Made by a program: the position numbers and the translations under genes. Positions 1 to 8,434 of a DNA stretch of 64,000 nucleotides are shown piece by piece; position 1 is the first letter of the stretch; the number at the start of each line of letters is the position of its first letter. The notes under the pieces were generated by a model. That model was not told where the DNA came from, made no database searches, and saw only the letters and a program-made list of their open reading frames with translations. Origin of the DNA: Winogradskyella haliclonae (GTDB lineage Bacteria > Bacteroidota > Bacteroidia > Flavobacteriales > Flavobacteriaceae); the NCBI RefSeq assembly GCF_014635865.1, contig NZ_BMDQ01000002.1, forward strand, positions 310,001 to 374,000, written 5' to 3'.

Positions 1-354
1 TTAAAGGCGTCTAACTATAATTATTTGTTTTCACGTCTAGGAGATGTCTTTCTATATTTTGCCTTTTTCTATGGCTTGGAGCGTTTTCTTAAACCGCCAT
101 TATTACTAAAGATTGGTCAGAAAACCTTATCGATATATGTCATTCATTTTATCATCATTTACGGCAGTTTTACAGGTGTTGGCTTAAGTCAGTTAATTGG
201 TAAAACCTTATCGCCATGGCAAGCTGTTTTTGGCGCCGCCTTGTTTTTGGTAGTGGTTTGCTTTATTTCGTTCTATTATGTGCGGACTAACGCCTATATT
301 TATGGAAAATTGAGACAATTGTTTTACAAACTGAAAGGAACACCAAAAGCCTAA
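1..354 (+). CDS. Membrane acyltransferase-like protein, C-terminal part (partial)
   Basis: The frame is open from the first base, so the gene begins outside the window and only about 117 C-terminal residues are seen. They form two or three hydrophobic helices with the stretch IGQKTLSIYVIHFIIIYG, which resembles the last helices of integral membrane acyltransferases (acyltransferase-3 or DUF1624-type), where a histidine-containing helix near the end is usual. A basic tail (KLRQLFYKLKG) follows the last helix and is probably cytoplasmic. The stop is 14 bp before the next gene, so the two could be co-transcribed. Substrate and exact family cannot be told from the fragment. Confidence 0.55.
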   Translation, partial: LKASNYNYLFSRLGDVFLYFAFFYGLERFLKPPLLLKIGQKTLSIYVIHFIIIYGSFTGVGLSQLIGKTLSPWQAVFGAALFLVVVCFISFYYVRTNAYIYGKLRQLFYKLKGTPKA

Positions 355-368
355 CGACAGATAGAGTT

Positions 369-1265
369 ATGAAATACAGAATTATTGCTTTCCTTATTGT
401 CTTTGGCTTTCAGTCTGCTTATGCCCAAACCGAATATTTAGATTCGCTATACACGGTTGAAAAAACCACACATACCTATCATAAATTTAATAGAAAGGAT
501 AGCTTACAACTCGATTTCTACAGACCTCAAGGCGTAGACAAAGATTTGCCACTTCTACTCTACATCCATGGTGGTGGTTTTTCTGGTGGTGAACGCGATG
601 ATGCCAATACTCAGCAATTTGCAAATGCCATGGCAGCCAAAGGGTATGCTGTTGCCTCTATTTCTTACCGTTTGATTATGAAGAAAAAAGGCTTTGGTTG
701 CGATACCAAAACTAAAGATAAGATTGAAGCTTTTGATACCGCAGCTGACGATATTAGCTACGCCATAAAACACATTATAAAAAACAAATCGACATTTCAT
801 ATCGATGAAGATAAAGTGGTCATCTCTGGTACAAGTGCTGGTGCTGAAGCGGTTTTGCATTTGGCCTATGTTTACGAGAGTAAAATATTACCAAAGAAGT
901 TTAAATTGGCTGGTGTTATTGGCATGGCTGGTGCGATTATTAGCCTAGACCAAATAGATGCTGAGAAAGCCATACCAACACAGTTGTTTCATGGTACAAA
1001 TGACAATTTGGTGCCCTATCATATTGCAGCACATCATTATTGCAGCCCAGATGCAAAAGGCTATATGATTTTACATGGGTCTAGAGCTATTGCAGACCGA
1101 CTAAAAGGCTTAGGGAAATCTTATTTCTTATTTTCTGTAAATGGTGGTACACACAGCTGGTCTGGCATACCAATGAGTAGATGCATTATGGAAGTCACTG
1201 ACTTTCTCTACAATGATGTCTTAAACAATGCAAAGCGCCAGACAGAACGTACGATTGGGTTTTAA
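369..1265 (+). CDS. Secreted alpha/beta-hydrolase (esterase-like)
   Basis: The 298-residue protein starts with a signal peptide ending near AYAQ, so it is exported. Serine-hydrolase features are present: an HGGGF oxyanion-hole motif near residue 68, the nucleophile elbow GTSAGAE near residue 154, and a late NGGTHSW segment carrying the probable catalytic histidine. This is the carboxylesterase / alpha-beta hydrolase arrangement; the acid may be the Asp in GTNDNLVPYH. Its stop codon overlaps the stop of the convergent lysR gene by two bases. The natural ester substrate is unknown. Confidence 0.8.
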   Translation: MKYRIIAFLIVFGFQSAYAQTEYLDSLYTVEKTTHTYHKFNRKDSLQLDFYRPQGVDKDLPLLLYIHGGGFSGGERDDANTQQFANAMAAKGYAVASISYRLIMKKKGFGCDTKTKDKIEAFDTAADDISYAIKHIIKNKSTFHIDEDKVVISGTSAGAEAVLHLAYVYESKILPKKFKLAGVIGMAGAIISLDQIDAEKAIPTQLFHGTNDNLVPYHIAAHHYCSPDAKGYMILHGSRAIADRLKGLGKSYFLFSVNGGTHSWSGIPMSRCIMEVTDFLYNDVLNNAKRQTERTIGF

Positions 1266-2188
1266 TTGTAAGCCTCGTACCAACTGAAAGTGTCGTGGAT
1301 AATTTTCTCCTTTTCTGATTGAATATATTCAAGATATGCCGAAGCTACTGGCGATAAGTTTTTAGATGTTAACCAAATGAGGTTCCAATTGGTTTTAATG
1401 GGTAGATTTTTATAGGGAATAATATGTAATTCTTCATCCTTTAACTCATTTTTCAACCCAATTAACGGCATTATCGAAATTCCTAAACCTGCGATAAGTG
1501 CTTGTTTTAATGCCTCGTTAGAAGTTAACTCAATTTTTTTCTTATTAGGAACATTTAATTTTGTGAGGAAAGATTCCATAGCGGATCGTGTTGCTGAACC
1601 TTTTTCACGATAAAGCAAAGGATACTTTTCAAAAATCGTTTTTGTAATGCGTTTGGATTGTGTTTCGGTATGCGCACTTCCCACTAAAAACAACTTATTG
1701 GTCATCAATTCTACTTTATTAAGACTCAAATGTTCTGGCAATACAGAAACCATAGCAAAGTCAACTTCGTTATTCTCCAAACTTCTAATGACACCAGCTT
1801 TATTAGTCACATCCATTTCTAAATCAATACCTGAATGCTTTTGCATAAATCCAGTTAAAAAATAAGGCATACCATACTTTGCAGTTGATACAATAGCAAT
1901 TTTTAATTTTCCTGCCAATTTTCCTTGGCGTGATAAGGTTTTGTAATTAATGGCCTCTACTTCATTCAATATCTTTTCTGCCGCTTCTACAATTTCATTG
2001 CCAAAATCTGTAACGTAAAGCTGTCTTCCTACAACTTCTGTTAATGGAATTGAAAATTGGTCTTGAAACTTTTTTAACTGCATTGATACTGCAGGTTGAC
2101 TTAAAAAAAGTTCTTCCGAGGCTTTGGTAATACTCTTTAGTTCTGCGACTTTCAAAAAGATTTGAAGTTGATGCAAGGTATAATTCAT
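1262..2188 (-). CDS. LysR-family transcriptional regulator
   Basis: The protein has 308 residues, the usual LysR length. An N-terminal winged helix-turn-helix (about residues 1-60, with SQPAVSMQLKKFQ as recognition segment) is followed by a periplasmic-binding-protein-like effector domain from about residue 90. It is divergent from two small genes and an SbtA-type bicarbonate permease. LysR proteins usually regulate the divergent neighbour, and CbbR/CmpR/CcmR relatives control inorganic-carbon uptake, so control of sbtA in response to carbon status is a reasonable inference but is not shown. The start at 2188 fits the family N-terminus; longer frames upstream lack LysR similarity. Confidence 0.88.
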   Translation of the reverse strand: MNYTLHQLQIFLKVAELKSITKASEELFLSQPAVSMQLKKFQDQFSIPLTEVVGRQLYVTDFGNEIVEAAEKILNEVEAINYKTLSRQGKLAGKLKIAIVSTAKYGMPYFLTGFMQKHSGIDLEMDVTNKAGVIRSLENNEVDFAMVSVLPEHLSLNKVELMTNKLFLVGSAHTETQSKRITKTIFEKYPLLYREKGSATRSAMESFLTKLNVPNKKKIELTSNEALKQALIAGLGISIMPLIGLKNELKDEELHIIPYKNLPIKTNWNLIWLTSKNLSPVASAYLEYIQSEKEKIIHDTFSWYEAYN

Positions 2189-2212
2189 AAGTTTTACTTA
2201 TATATATCATAA

Positions 2213-2220
2213 CAAATATA
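2213..2220 (-). promoter_or_regulatory. Candidate -7 promoter element for lysR
   Basis: On the minus strand this reads TATATTTG, an exact match to the Bacteroidetes -7 consensus TAnnTTTG, about 25 bp before the lysR ATG. No convincing -33 TTG was found at normal spacing. The surrounding bases are very AT-rich, which makes chance matches easier. Confidence 0.4.
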
Positions 2221-2274
2221 TATAAAAATATATGAATTATTTGTTTCAATTTTGCACCATCAAAACATCACAGC

Positions 2275-2532
2275 ATGAACAGAAATTATAGTTTAAATCG
2301 AAAACAAGCACATCAAAATACGCATCGAACAAAAGCTAACGAACAAGATGTAATTGCTTCAAAAGAAAAACGCTCAGCCATTTATGCTGCAGTCATATTT
2401 TTGCTCATGATGGGCGCTATAGCTGTAATATCCTTAGGCAAAAGTATTTTTATTGATAAAATAGCGATTTGTCTTTTCATTATTGGCTGCATCTTACTGA
2501 TTAGATTAAGCGGCCCTACAAAACAACTTTAA
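2275..2532 (+). CDS. Small membrane protein of unknown function
   Basis: This 85-residue protein has a hydrophilic, basic N-terminal half (residues 1-38, rich in Asn, His, Lys) and two predicted membrane helices (about 40-57 and 62-80). No family is recognised. It begins 86 bp from the divergent lysR start and lies 16 bp before the next small gene, so both probably share one transcript and may be LysR targets. The topology suggests a small inner-membrane protein with a cytoplasmic tail; a role in bicarbonate uptake is inferred from position only. Confidence 0.6.
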   Translation: MNRNYSLNRKQAHQNTHRTKANEQDVIASKEKRSAIYAAVIFLLMMGAIAVISLGKSIFIDKIAICLFIIGCILLIRLSGPTKQL

Positions 2533-2548
2533 TTTTAAACCAGAGAAT

Positions 2549-2860
2549 ATGTCATTAGAAACAGCAACAAACTTAGTAAAAACCAAACAAGAAGTACAAC
2601 TTGTAGAAGGCCAATTTACATGCTCAGAAGCATCATTTGTTATCAATGAATTAATTAACGGGAAGATAAACTTTCACAAATTACAACGTTTAAGTCTTTG
2701 CGAAGGCGATGAAAATGCAGATACGCGCTACGCAACTAACAGAATTGCAGAACTAGAAAATGAAAAATCAGTTGCAAAATCTTATATAGATAAAGCCAGG
2801 AAAGAAGGCTACGATGTTTTTATCGATGGTGTCTTAGAGATACGATTTGTTAAAAAATAA
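2549..2860 (+). CDS. Small soluble protein of unknown function next to sbtA
   Basis: The protein has 103 residues, no signal peptide and no membrane segment. It looks mostly helical, with EGQFTCSEASFVINELING near the start, a helix running to RIAELENEKS in the middle and a short strand-like end (DVFIDGVLEIRF). I do not assign a family. It follows the small membrane gene by 16 bp and is separated from sbtA by a strong terminator, so it belongs to the upstream transcript. Cyanobacterial SbtA is controlled by the small PII-like protein SbtB, but I see no PII fold features here, so equivalence is not claimed. Confidence 0.6.
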   Translation: MSLETATNLVKTKQEVQLVEGQFTCSEASFVINELINGKINFHKLQRLSLCEGDENADTRYATNRIAELENEKSVAKSYIDKARKEGYDVFIDGVLEIRFVKK

Positions 2861-2871
2861 CCAACCCGTTC

Positions 2872-2899
2872 AATCCCGCTTAACCAAGCGGGATTTTTT
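2872..2899 (+). terminator. Rho-independent terminator after the small gene pair
   Basis: A 10-bp perfect stem (AATCCCGCTT / AAGCGGGATT) with loop AACC is followed by four more T residues. It lies 11 bp after the stop of the 103-residue gene and would separate that transcript from sbtA. Confidence 0.85.
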
Positions 2900-2958
2900 C
2901 AAACTAACATTTTAAATTATGACTCTATAGAGAGTTTATCCTACTAATCGATTATTTA

Positions 2959-3921
2959 ATGGATTTACATTTACTTTTTGATAATCTAACAAACCCTGCG
3001 CTTCTATTTTTCTTTTTAGGGATTATAGCGGTTCAGGTTAAAAGTGATTTAGCATTACCAGAAAATTCTTCAAAATTTATTTCGCTTTATCTTTTACTGT
3101 GTATTGGATTTAAAGGAGGCCAAGAGCTATCGCACAGCGAAATCAATAGAGAAATCATTTTATCAGTTTTATTGGGTATTTTCTTGGCTATTATTGTACC
3201 CATCTATTCTTATTTTATTCTTAGACGCAAATTTAATGTTGTTAACTCAGGTGCAATTGCGGCTACGTATGGTTCAATAAGCGCTGTAACATTTGTGACT
3301 GCTGTAGCATTTTTAGAAATAGCGCAATTACCATTTAGCGGGCATATGGTCGCAATCATGGCACTAATGGAAGCGCCATCAATAATTGTTGGTGTTCTTC
3401 TCATTTCAATTTATGACAAATCGAATAAGACCAAAGTTTCAATTCCGAATCTCATAAAACACTCTTTTACAAATGGGAGTGTATTATTAATCTTAGGTAG
3501 TTTAATTATTGGAATGCTTACTAGTGATGCTCAAGCTGAAGGTATAAAACCTTTTACTACAGACATTTTTAAAGGCTTTTTAATGGTGTTTCTATTAGAT
3601 ATGGGGATTACCAGCGGTAAAAAAATAGGTGCTTTTTTAAAGAAAGGTTGGTTTGCATTTTTGTTTGCTGTAATCATACCGGTAATTAATGGTGTAACCA
3701 TAGCTATTGTGAGTGGCTGGATTACTGATAGTGTTGGTAACCGTTTATTGTTTTCAATATTAGCTGCAAGCGCATCTTATATTGCGGTACCAGCTGCCAT
3801 GCGTTTAGCAGCTCCTAAAGCAAATCCTAGTTTGTATTTGCCCATGGCCTTAGCCATAACATTTCCTTTTAATATTACATTAGGAATGCCTTTGTATTTG
3901 GGCTTTATTAATTGCTTTTAA
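2959..3921 (+). CDS. Sodium-dependent bicarbonate permease, SbtA family
   Basis: This 320-residue integral membrane protein matches the SbtA/DUF897 family in length and pattern: about ten helices in two repeats, a start of the form LLFDNLTNPALLFFFLGI, KSDLALPENSSKFISLYLL early in the first repeat, and FKGGQELSH. Family members import bicarbonate with sodium. In heterotrophic marine flavobacteria such permeases are thought to feed anaplerotic carboxylation. It has its own upstream space with a perfect 10-bp palindrome CTCTATAGAG (2923-2932). The divergent LysR gene is the obvious candidate regulator. The cyanobacterial PII-like partner gene sbtB is not present nearby. Confidence 0.88.
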   Translation: MDLHLLFDNLTNPALLFFFLGIIAVQVKSDLALPENSSKFISLYLLLCIGFKGGQELSHSEINREIILSVLLGIFLAIIVPIYSYFILRRKFNVVNSGAIAATYGSISAVTFVTAVAFLEIAQLPFSGHMVAIMALMEAPSIIVGVLLISIYDKSNKTKVSIPNLIKHSFTNGSVLLILGSLIIGMLTSDAQAEGIKPFTTDIFKGFLMVFLLDMGITSGKKIGAFLKKGWFAFLFAVIIPVINGVTIAIVSGWITDSVGNRLLFSILAASASYIAVPAAMRLAAPKANPSLYLPMALAITFPFNITLGMPLYLGFINCF

Positions 3922-3940
3922 AACTTAATTGTTTGTTTTA

Positions 3941-4894
3941 CTAAGATGTCTCTAAGTAGTTTAGCACATTAGTTTCAATGCGCTTTTGAATATCCGATAC
4001 ATCTGCCTTAACAAAAGTGTGTCCTGTAATATTCTCGTAAAGTTCAATATAACGTTCGCTCACAGTCTCTATGTAGTCGTCGGACATGTAAGGCACCGAT
4101 TGTCCTTCTAATCCTTGAAATCCATTAGAAATTAACCATTGGCGTACAAACTCTTTGGAGAGTTGCTTTTGAGCTTCTCCTCTACTTTGACGTTCTTCAT
4201 AGCCATCCGCATAGAAATAACGCGACGAATCTGGGGTGTGGATTTCGTCAATGAGTACAATTTGTCCATCTTTAGTTTTACCAAATTCGTATTTGGTATC
4301 GACCAAAATAAGGCCACGTTTTGCTGCGATTTCTGTACCACGCTGAAACAGCTTTTTGGTGTAATCTTCAAGAATCTCATAATCTGCTTCAGAAACAATG
4401 CCGCGTTTCAAGATATCTTCACGTGAAATATCTTCGTCATGGTCACCCATTTCGGCTTTGGTTGCAGGTGTTATGATGGGTTCAGGAAATGGATCATTTT
4501 CTTGCATGCCATCGGGCATCTCCACACCGCAAAGCATTCGTTTTCCTGCTTTATACTCACGAGCAGCATGACCAGACATGTAACCACGAATAACCATCTC
4601 TACTTTAAAAGGCTCACACAAATGACCTACAGCAACATTAGGGTCTGGTGTTGCTACTAACCAATTTGGCACCAAATCTTCAGTGTCTTTCATCATTTGG
4701 GTTGCAATCTGATTTAAGATTTGTCCTTTGTACGGAATGCCTTTTGGCATCACCACATCAAAAGCAGATAAACGGTCTGTAGCGACCATTACCAATTGAT
4801 TGTCATTGATATTATAAACTTCTCTTACTTTTCCTTTGTAAACACTTTTCTGCTTAGGAAAATTAAAATTGGTATCTATAATTGTGTTGCTCAT
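3941..4894 (-). CDS. purC: Phosphoribosylaminoimidazole-succinocarboxamide synthase
   Basis: SAICAR synthetase joins CAIR and aspartate with ATP in de novo purine synthesis. The 317-residue length is that of the longer bacterial/yeast-like type. Clear family motifs are KGKVREVYN near residue 20, [34 protein letters not shown] and [12 protein letters not shown]. The ATG overlaps the phoH stop by one base (TAATG), so it is probably translationally coupled to phoH in one minus-strand operon. Nothing is unusual in the sequence. Confidence 0.97.
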   Translation of the reverse strand: MSNTIIDTNFNFPKQKSVYKGKVREVYNINDNQLVMVATDRLSAFDVVMPKGIPYKGQILNQIATQMMKDTEDLVPNWLVATPDPNVAVGHLCEPFKVEMVIRGYMSGHAAREYKAGKRMLCGVEMPDGMQENDPFPEPIITPATKAEMGDHDEDISREDILKRGIVSEADYEILEDYTKKLFQRGTEIAAKRGLILVDTKYEFGKTKDGQIVLIDEIHTPDSSRYFYADGYEERQSRGEAQKQLSKEFVRQWLISNGFQGLEGQSVPYMSDDYIETVSERYIELYENITGHTFVKADVSDIQKRIETNVLNYLETS

Positions 4895-5847
4895 TAATCT
4901 CTATTTTCAATTTCTTTATATGCAGAAATCACTTTCTTCACTAATTTATGACGAATCACATCTTTATCATCTAAGTAAATCATACCAATGCCATCTACAT
5001 TTTTAAGCACTAAAAGGGCTTCTTTTAATCCAGATATAGTACGCCTTGGCAAATCTACCTGACCAGGATCACCGGTTAATAAAAACTTAGCGTTTTTACC
5101 CATGCGTGTCAAAAACATTTTCATTTGGTTATGGGTTGTATTCTGGCCTTCATCTAAAATTACAAAGGCATTGTCTAGCGTACGTCCACGCATAAACGCC
5201 AATGGTGCAATTTGTATGGTGCCTTTCTCGATATAACTTGCTAGTTTTTCTGCAGGAATCATGTCGCGTAATGCATCGTATAATGGTTGCATATAAGGAT
5301 CTAATTTTTCTTTTAAATCCCCAGGTAAAAACCCTAGATTCTCACCCGCTTCAACAGCAGGTCTTGTAAGTATAATTCGTTTGACTTGTTTATTCTTTAA
5401 AGCTTGCACTGCCAAAGCTACGCCAGTATATGTCTTACCAGTTCCAGCGGGACCAATAGCAAAAACCATATCGTTTTTACGCATGCTCTCTACCAATTTG
5501 CGTTGATTAGCTGTTTGTGCTTTTATTAGTTTTCCGCCAACGCCGTGTACAATAACTTCGCCACTCTGCTTAGAGGTGTTGTAATCATCACTAGTTTGAC
5601 TCGTTAACACACGTTCAATAACATTTTCATCAAGTTTATTGTATTTGGCAAAGTGCTTCATGAGCATGGTCATACGGCGGTCAAACTCTTCGAGGAGTTC
5701 TTCATCGCCATAGGCTTTTATCTTGTTACCACGAGCAACTATTTTGAGCTTTGGGAAATAGGTTTTTAAAAGTGCAATATTGGCATTTTGAGCGCCAAAA
5801 AATTCTTTAGGTGAAATTTCTTCGAGTTCGAGGATAAGTTCGTTCAA
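4894..5847 (-). CDS. phoH: PhoH family ATPase
   Basis: This 317-residue cytoplasmic P-loop ATPase has an N-terminal KH-like region, Walker A GPAGTGKT at residues 132-139 and Walker B VILDEGQN around 229-236. PhoH proteins are linked to RNA metabolism and phosphate-starvation regulons; the exact role here is not known. The start is a TTG at 5847: the frame upstream has no ATG or GTG before a stop, and the N-terminus [15 protein letters not shown] agrees with family starts. It is the first gene of a phoH-purC pair and is divergent from the SAM-cleaving enzyme gene. Confidence 0.93.
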   Translation of the reverse strand: MNELILELEEISPKEFFGAQNANIALLKTYFPKLKIVARGNKIKAYGDEELLEEFDRRMTMLMKHFAKYNKLDENVIERVLTSQTSDDYNTSKQSGEVIVHGVGGKLIKAQTANQRKLVESMRKNDMVFAIGPAGTGKTYTGVALAVQALKNKQVKRIILTRPAVEAGENLGFLPGDLKEKLDPYMQPLYDALRDMIPAEKLASYIEKGTIQIAPLAFMRGRTLDNAFVILDEGQNTTHNQMKMFLTRMGKNAKFLLTGDPGQVDLPRRTISGLKEALLVLKNVDGIGMIYLDDKDVIRHKLVKKVISAYKEIENRD

Positions 5848-5887
5848 AAGCGAGTTATTTTTAGTGAATATATCAGTTCAATTTTAT

Positions 5888-5895
5888 TAGCTTTG
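5888..5895 (+). promoter_or_regulatory. Candidate -7 element for the SAM-cleaving enzyme gene
   Basis: TAGCTTTG matches TAnnTTTG, 62 bp before the ATG at 5958. No clear -33 TTG is seen, so this is a weak call supported mainly by position in a divergent intergenic space. Confidence 0.35.
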
Positions 5896-5903
5896 TGCAT
5901 CAA

Positions 5904-5911
5904 CAAATCTA
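5904..5911 (-). promoter_or_regulatory. Candidate -7 element for phoH-purC
   Basis: On the minus strand this reads TAGATTTG, an exact TAnnTTTG match about 57 bp before the phoH TTG start. It lies only 8 bp from the opposing plus-strand element, so polymerases at the two promoters would compete. Confidence 0.4.
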
Positions 5912-5957
5912 ATAATTTAATCTCTCGATTGGTTAAAAAAATATTAACAATCTGTAA

Positions 5958-6794
5958 ATGCCAATAATAACTTTAACTACTGATTTTGGAGAAAAAGACC
6001 ACTTTGCAGGTACTGTTAAAGGTTCTATTTACAGTGAGCTTTCTGATGTTAGAATTGTTGATGTTTCGCATTCTATTTCGCCATTCAACATTATAGAAGC
6101 GGCGTATACGATACAGAATGCCTACAGCAGTTTTCCTGAAGGCACCATACATATTATTGGTATAGACTCTGAGCTTAGCCCAGAAAATAAGCATATTGCG
6201 GTAAAATTAGACGGTCATTATTTTATCTGTGCCAACAATGGTATCATGAGTATGATTTGCCAGGACATTGCTCCAGAAAAAATTGTTGAAATTAACATAC
6301 ACGATAAGATACAGACGAGTTTTCCTGTTTTGGACGTTTTTGTAAAAGTGGCTTGCCATATTGCAAGAGGTGGAACACTAGAAGTGATTGGAAAAGTTAT
6401 TAACAATATAAAACCAATCAAGTATTTAGTGCCCTTTGTTAATGACGAAAAAACACAAATTATAGGCACTGTCATCCACATTGATAATTATGGAAATGTG
6501 ATTACTAATATTAAACGTAAATTTTTTGAGGGCGTGCAAAAAACACGCAATTATGAAATTGCTGCAAGAAACTACAAGTTTAAAAAAGTGCATGACCGTT
6601 ATGGCGATATTATAAATTTTGATATCCCTGAAGACAAACGCAATGATGAGGGAAAAGCACTTGTCGTTTTTAATGCCTCAGATTATTTAGAAATCGCCGT
6701 TTATAAAAGTAACTGTAGTACTGTTGGAAGTGCATCAACCTTAATGGGTTTAAAAGCTATGGACACGGTAACTGTAAGTTTTGATAAAGTATAA
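5958..6794 (+). CDS. SAM hydrolase / SAM-dependent hydroxide adenosyltransferase (DUF62)
   Basis: The 278-residue protein belongs to the DUF62 / SAM hydroxide adenosyltransferase family, related to fluorinase and chlorinase, whose usual members split S-adenosylmethionine into adenosine and methionine with water. The start ITLTTDFGEKDHFAGTVKG contains the conserved Asp and substrate-binding segment; VDVSHSISPFNIIEAAY and NNGIMSMI are also typical. A second beta-barrel domain begins about residue 170 (GTVIHIDNYGNVITNI). It is cytoplasmic. It is followed after 3 bp by a small ABM-domain gene, so they are probably co-transcribed. No halogenation-specific insertion was recognised. Confidence 0.9.
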   Translation: MPIITLTTDFGEKDHFAGTVKGSIYSELSDVRIVDVSHSISPFNIIEAAYTIQNAYSSFPEGTIHIIGIDSELSPENKHIAVKLDGHYFICANNGIMSMICQDIAPEKIVEINIHDKIQTSFPVLDVFVKVACHIARGGTLEVIGKVINNIKPIKYLVPFVNDEKTQIIGTVIHIDNYGNVITNIKRKFFEGVQKTRNYEIAARNYKFKKVHDRYGDIINFDIPEDKRNDEGKALVVFNASDYLEIAVYKSNCSTVGSASTLMGLKAMDTVTVSFDKV

Positions 6795-6797
6795 AAG

Positions 6798-7094
6798 ATG
6801 TTAGTAAGGATTGTAAAAATGAGTTTTCAGCCTGAAAAAGTAGATGAATTTTTATCTAATTTTGAAGCTAATAAAACAAAAATTAGAGCTTTTGAAGGTT
6901 GCCATTTTTTAGAATTATATAGAGACCAGAACAATAGTAATATCTTTTTTACGTATAGCTATTGGGACTCTGAAGATGATTTAAATAATTATAGACATTC
7001 AGATTTATTTAAAGGTGTTTGGGCAAAGACAAAATGCTTATTTAATGCAAAACCTGAAGCTTGGAGCGTAGATAAGCTCGCTTCGCTTAAGTGA
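6798..7094 (+). CDS. ABM-domain (antibiotic biosynthesis monooxygenase-like) protein
   Basis: This 98-residue protein has the dimeric ferredoxin-like ABM pattern: VRIVKMSFQPEKVDEFLSNF at the start, a central strand-turn FEGCHFLELYRDQ, then YSYWDSEDDLNNYRHSDLF. Such small proteins act as cofactor-free monooxygenases or as ligand-binding or heme-degrading relatives; no substrate can be named. It sits 3 bp after the SAM-cleaving enzyme. Its TGA stop (7092-7094) lies inside the first unit of the heptamer tandem repeat. Changes in repeat number cannot alter the protein because that first unit already ends it. Confidence 0.82.
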   Translation: MLVRIVKMSFQPEKVDEFLSNFEANKTKIRAFEGCHFLELYRDQNNSNIFFTYSYWDSEDDLNNYRHSDLFKGVWAKTKCLFNAKPEAWSVDKLASLK

Positions 7095-7197
7095 TAAGTG
7101 ATAAGTGATAAGTGATAAGTGATAAGTGATAAGTGATAAGTGATAAGTGATAAGTGATAAGTGATAAGTGATAAGTGATAAGTGATAAGTGATAAGT
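7088..7197 (+). repeat. Heptamer tandem repeat (TAAGTGA) x 15.7
   Basis: Fifteen perfect copies of TAAGTGA and a five-base partial copy (110 bp) run from the last codons of the ABM gene to 20 bp before the gldF start. All units are identical, so the array is young or actively homogenised by slippage. On the plus strand every frame has stops. On the minus strand every frame is open and would encode repeated SLITYHL, but this frame has no other support. The array forms nearly the whole ABM-gldF spacer, so length changes would alter spacing between any upstream signal and gldF. Confidence 0.95.
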
Positions 7198-7216
7198 ATA
7201 AAATATCAGAATTAAA

Positions 7217-7939
7217 ATGTTAGCCATACTAAAAAAAGAAATAAACACATTTTTTGCTTCACCCATTGGGTATTTAGTAATTGCCGTCTTTTTGGTACTC
7301 AATGGTTTGTTTTTATGGGTATTTACAGGAGAATTTAATATCCTAGATAATGGCTATGCAGATTTATCATCGTTCTTTTTGTTAGCACCATGGATACTTA
7401 TTTTTTTAGTGCCTGCAGTAACTATGCGCAGTTTTAGTGATGAGAAAAAGCAAGGCACATTAGAGCTTTTAGTCACAAAGCCCCTATCGCACCTTCAAAT
7501 TGTATTGGGCAAATACTTTGGCTCATTTTTATTGATTGTGATTGCTTTAGTACCAACATTACTTTATGTGTATACAATAAGTAAATTAGGAAACCCAGTG
7601 GGTAACTTGGATATTGGCAGTACCATTGGCTCCTATTTTGGTTTGTTATTCTTAATAGCCTCATATACCGCTATTGGTCTATTTGCATCAAGTATAACGG
7701 ATAATCAAATTGTGGCTTTTATCGTTGCTATTTTTATATGTTTTGTATTCTATTTTGGTTTTGATGGCATAGCGAGTTACAACCTTTTTGGTTCTGGGTT
7801 TGACATCGAAAGTATAGGCATGTCTTCGCATTATAAAAGCATGAGTCGTGGTGTTATAGACACAAGAGATTTGATTTATTTTATAAGCATAGCCGCATTT
7901 TTTATAGTATTAACCAAACTAAATATTAAAAAGGATTAG
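7217..7939 (+). CDS. gldF: Gliding motility ABC transporter permease GldF
   Basis: This 240-residue ABC-2 type permease has six hydrophobic helices. The N-terminus MLAILKKEINTFFASPIGY and the segment MRSFSDEKKQGTLELLVTKP are typical of GldF and its ABC-2 relatives. In Flavobacterium, GldF works with GldG and the ATPase GldA in a transporter needed for gliding; gldA is not in this window. It is followed by a small BamE-like gene 3 bp downstream and then gldG, so the three appear to be one operon. The 5' side is the heptamer repeat. Confidence 0.9.
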   Translation: MLAILKKEINTFFASPIGYLVIAVFLVLNGLFLWVFTGEFNILDNGYADLSSFFLLAPWILIFLVPAVTMRSFSDEKKQGTLELLVTKPLSHLQIVLGKYFGSFLLIVIALVPTLLYVYTISKLGNPVGNLDIGSTIGSYFGLLFLIASYTAIGLFASSITDNQIVAFIVAIFICFVFYFGFDGIASYNLFGSGFDIESIGMSSHYKSMSRGVIDTRDLIYFISIAAFFIVLTKLNIKKD

Positions 7940-7942
7940 ATT

Positions 7943-8434
7943 ATGATTATAACACCGCTTTTAGTCATATTTATGCTCGTCGTTTTTATACTGCTTTTTC
8001 TGTTTTTGAATACTGTAGACAAACGCAAATGGTTAACAGGTTTAATTAGTTTGGTATTAACGCCTTTAGCCTATTTTCACCTCTTATATCCGTTTATAAA
8101 TATCGTAAGTAATTACCATCACCAAAAGTATTTTGATGCTGAAGCTTGGCTAGAAAAACCAGCTTTACGATATGAAATGATAGATTTCACTATTGAATCT
8201 GACACACTTAAAGGAAAATCAAAAACAGAAATTGAAACGCTTTTAGGAAAAGCCGAATGGTTATCATGGGATGATGCAAAAAAGATGCATGATGACAATA
8301 AATGGAATTATGGTTTAGGTATAGAACCTGGAGCATTTACTGAAGAAAAGAGTAATGTCGAAATTATATTTAATAATAATAAAGTCGTACGTTTAAAAAC
8401 CTATACAGAACCTATAACTTTTGATGAAGAATAG
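7943..8434 (+). CDS. Two-helix membrane protein with BamE-like domain, between gldF and gldG
   Basis: The protein has 163 residues, with two membrane helices (about residues 1-25 and 33-55) and a C-terminal soluble part. The segment LKGKSKTEIETLLGKAEW followed by a Trp/Tyr-rich strand pair (KWNYGLG, VEIIFNNNKVVRLK) resembles the short SmpA/OmlA/BamE-like fold. It starts 3 bp after gldF and overlaps gldG by 11 bp, so it is translated with the gliding transporter genes. In the well-known arrangement gldF and gldG are adjacent, so an extra gene here is notable. The family call is from pattern only. Confidence 0.65.
   Translation: MIITPLLVIFMLVVFILLFLFLNTVDKRKWLTGLISLVLTPLAYFHLLYPFINIVSNYHHQKYFDAEAWLEKPALRYEMIDFTIESDTLKGKSKTEIETLLGKAEWLSWDDAKKMHDDNKWNYGLGIEPGAFTEEKSNVEIIFNNNKVVRLKTYTEPITFDEE

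Noticed and set aside
7088-7197. CRISPR array
   Set aside because: The units are 7 bp and contiguous, with no spacers.
7087-7302. Minus-strand frame through the heptamer array encoding repeated SLITYHL
   Set aside because: It is a by-product of the repeat, runs antisense into gldF, and lacks a signal, family or start context.
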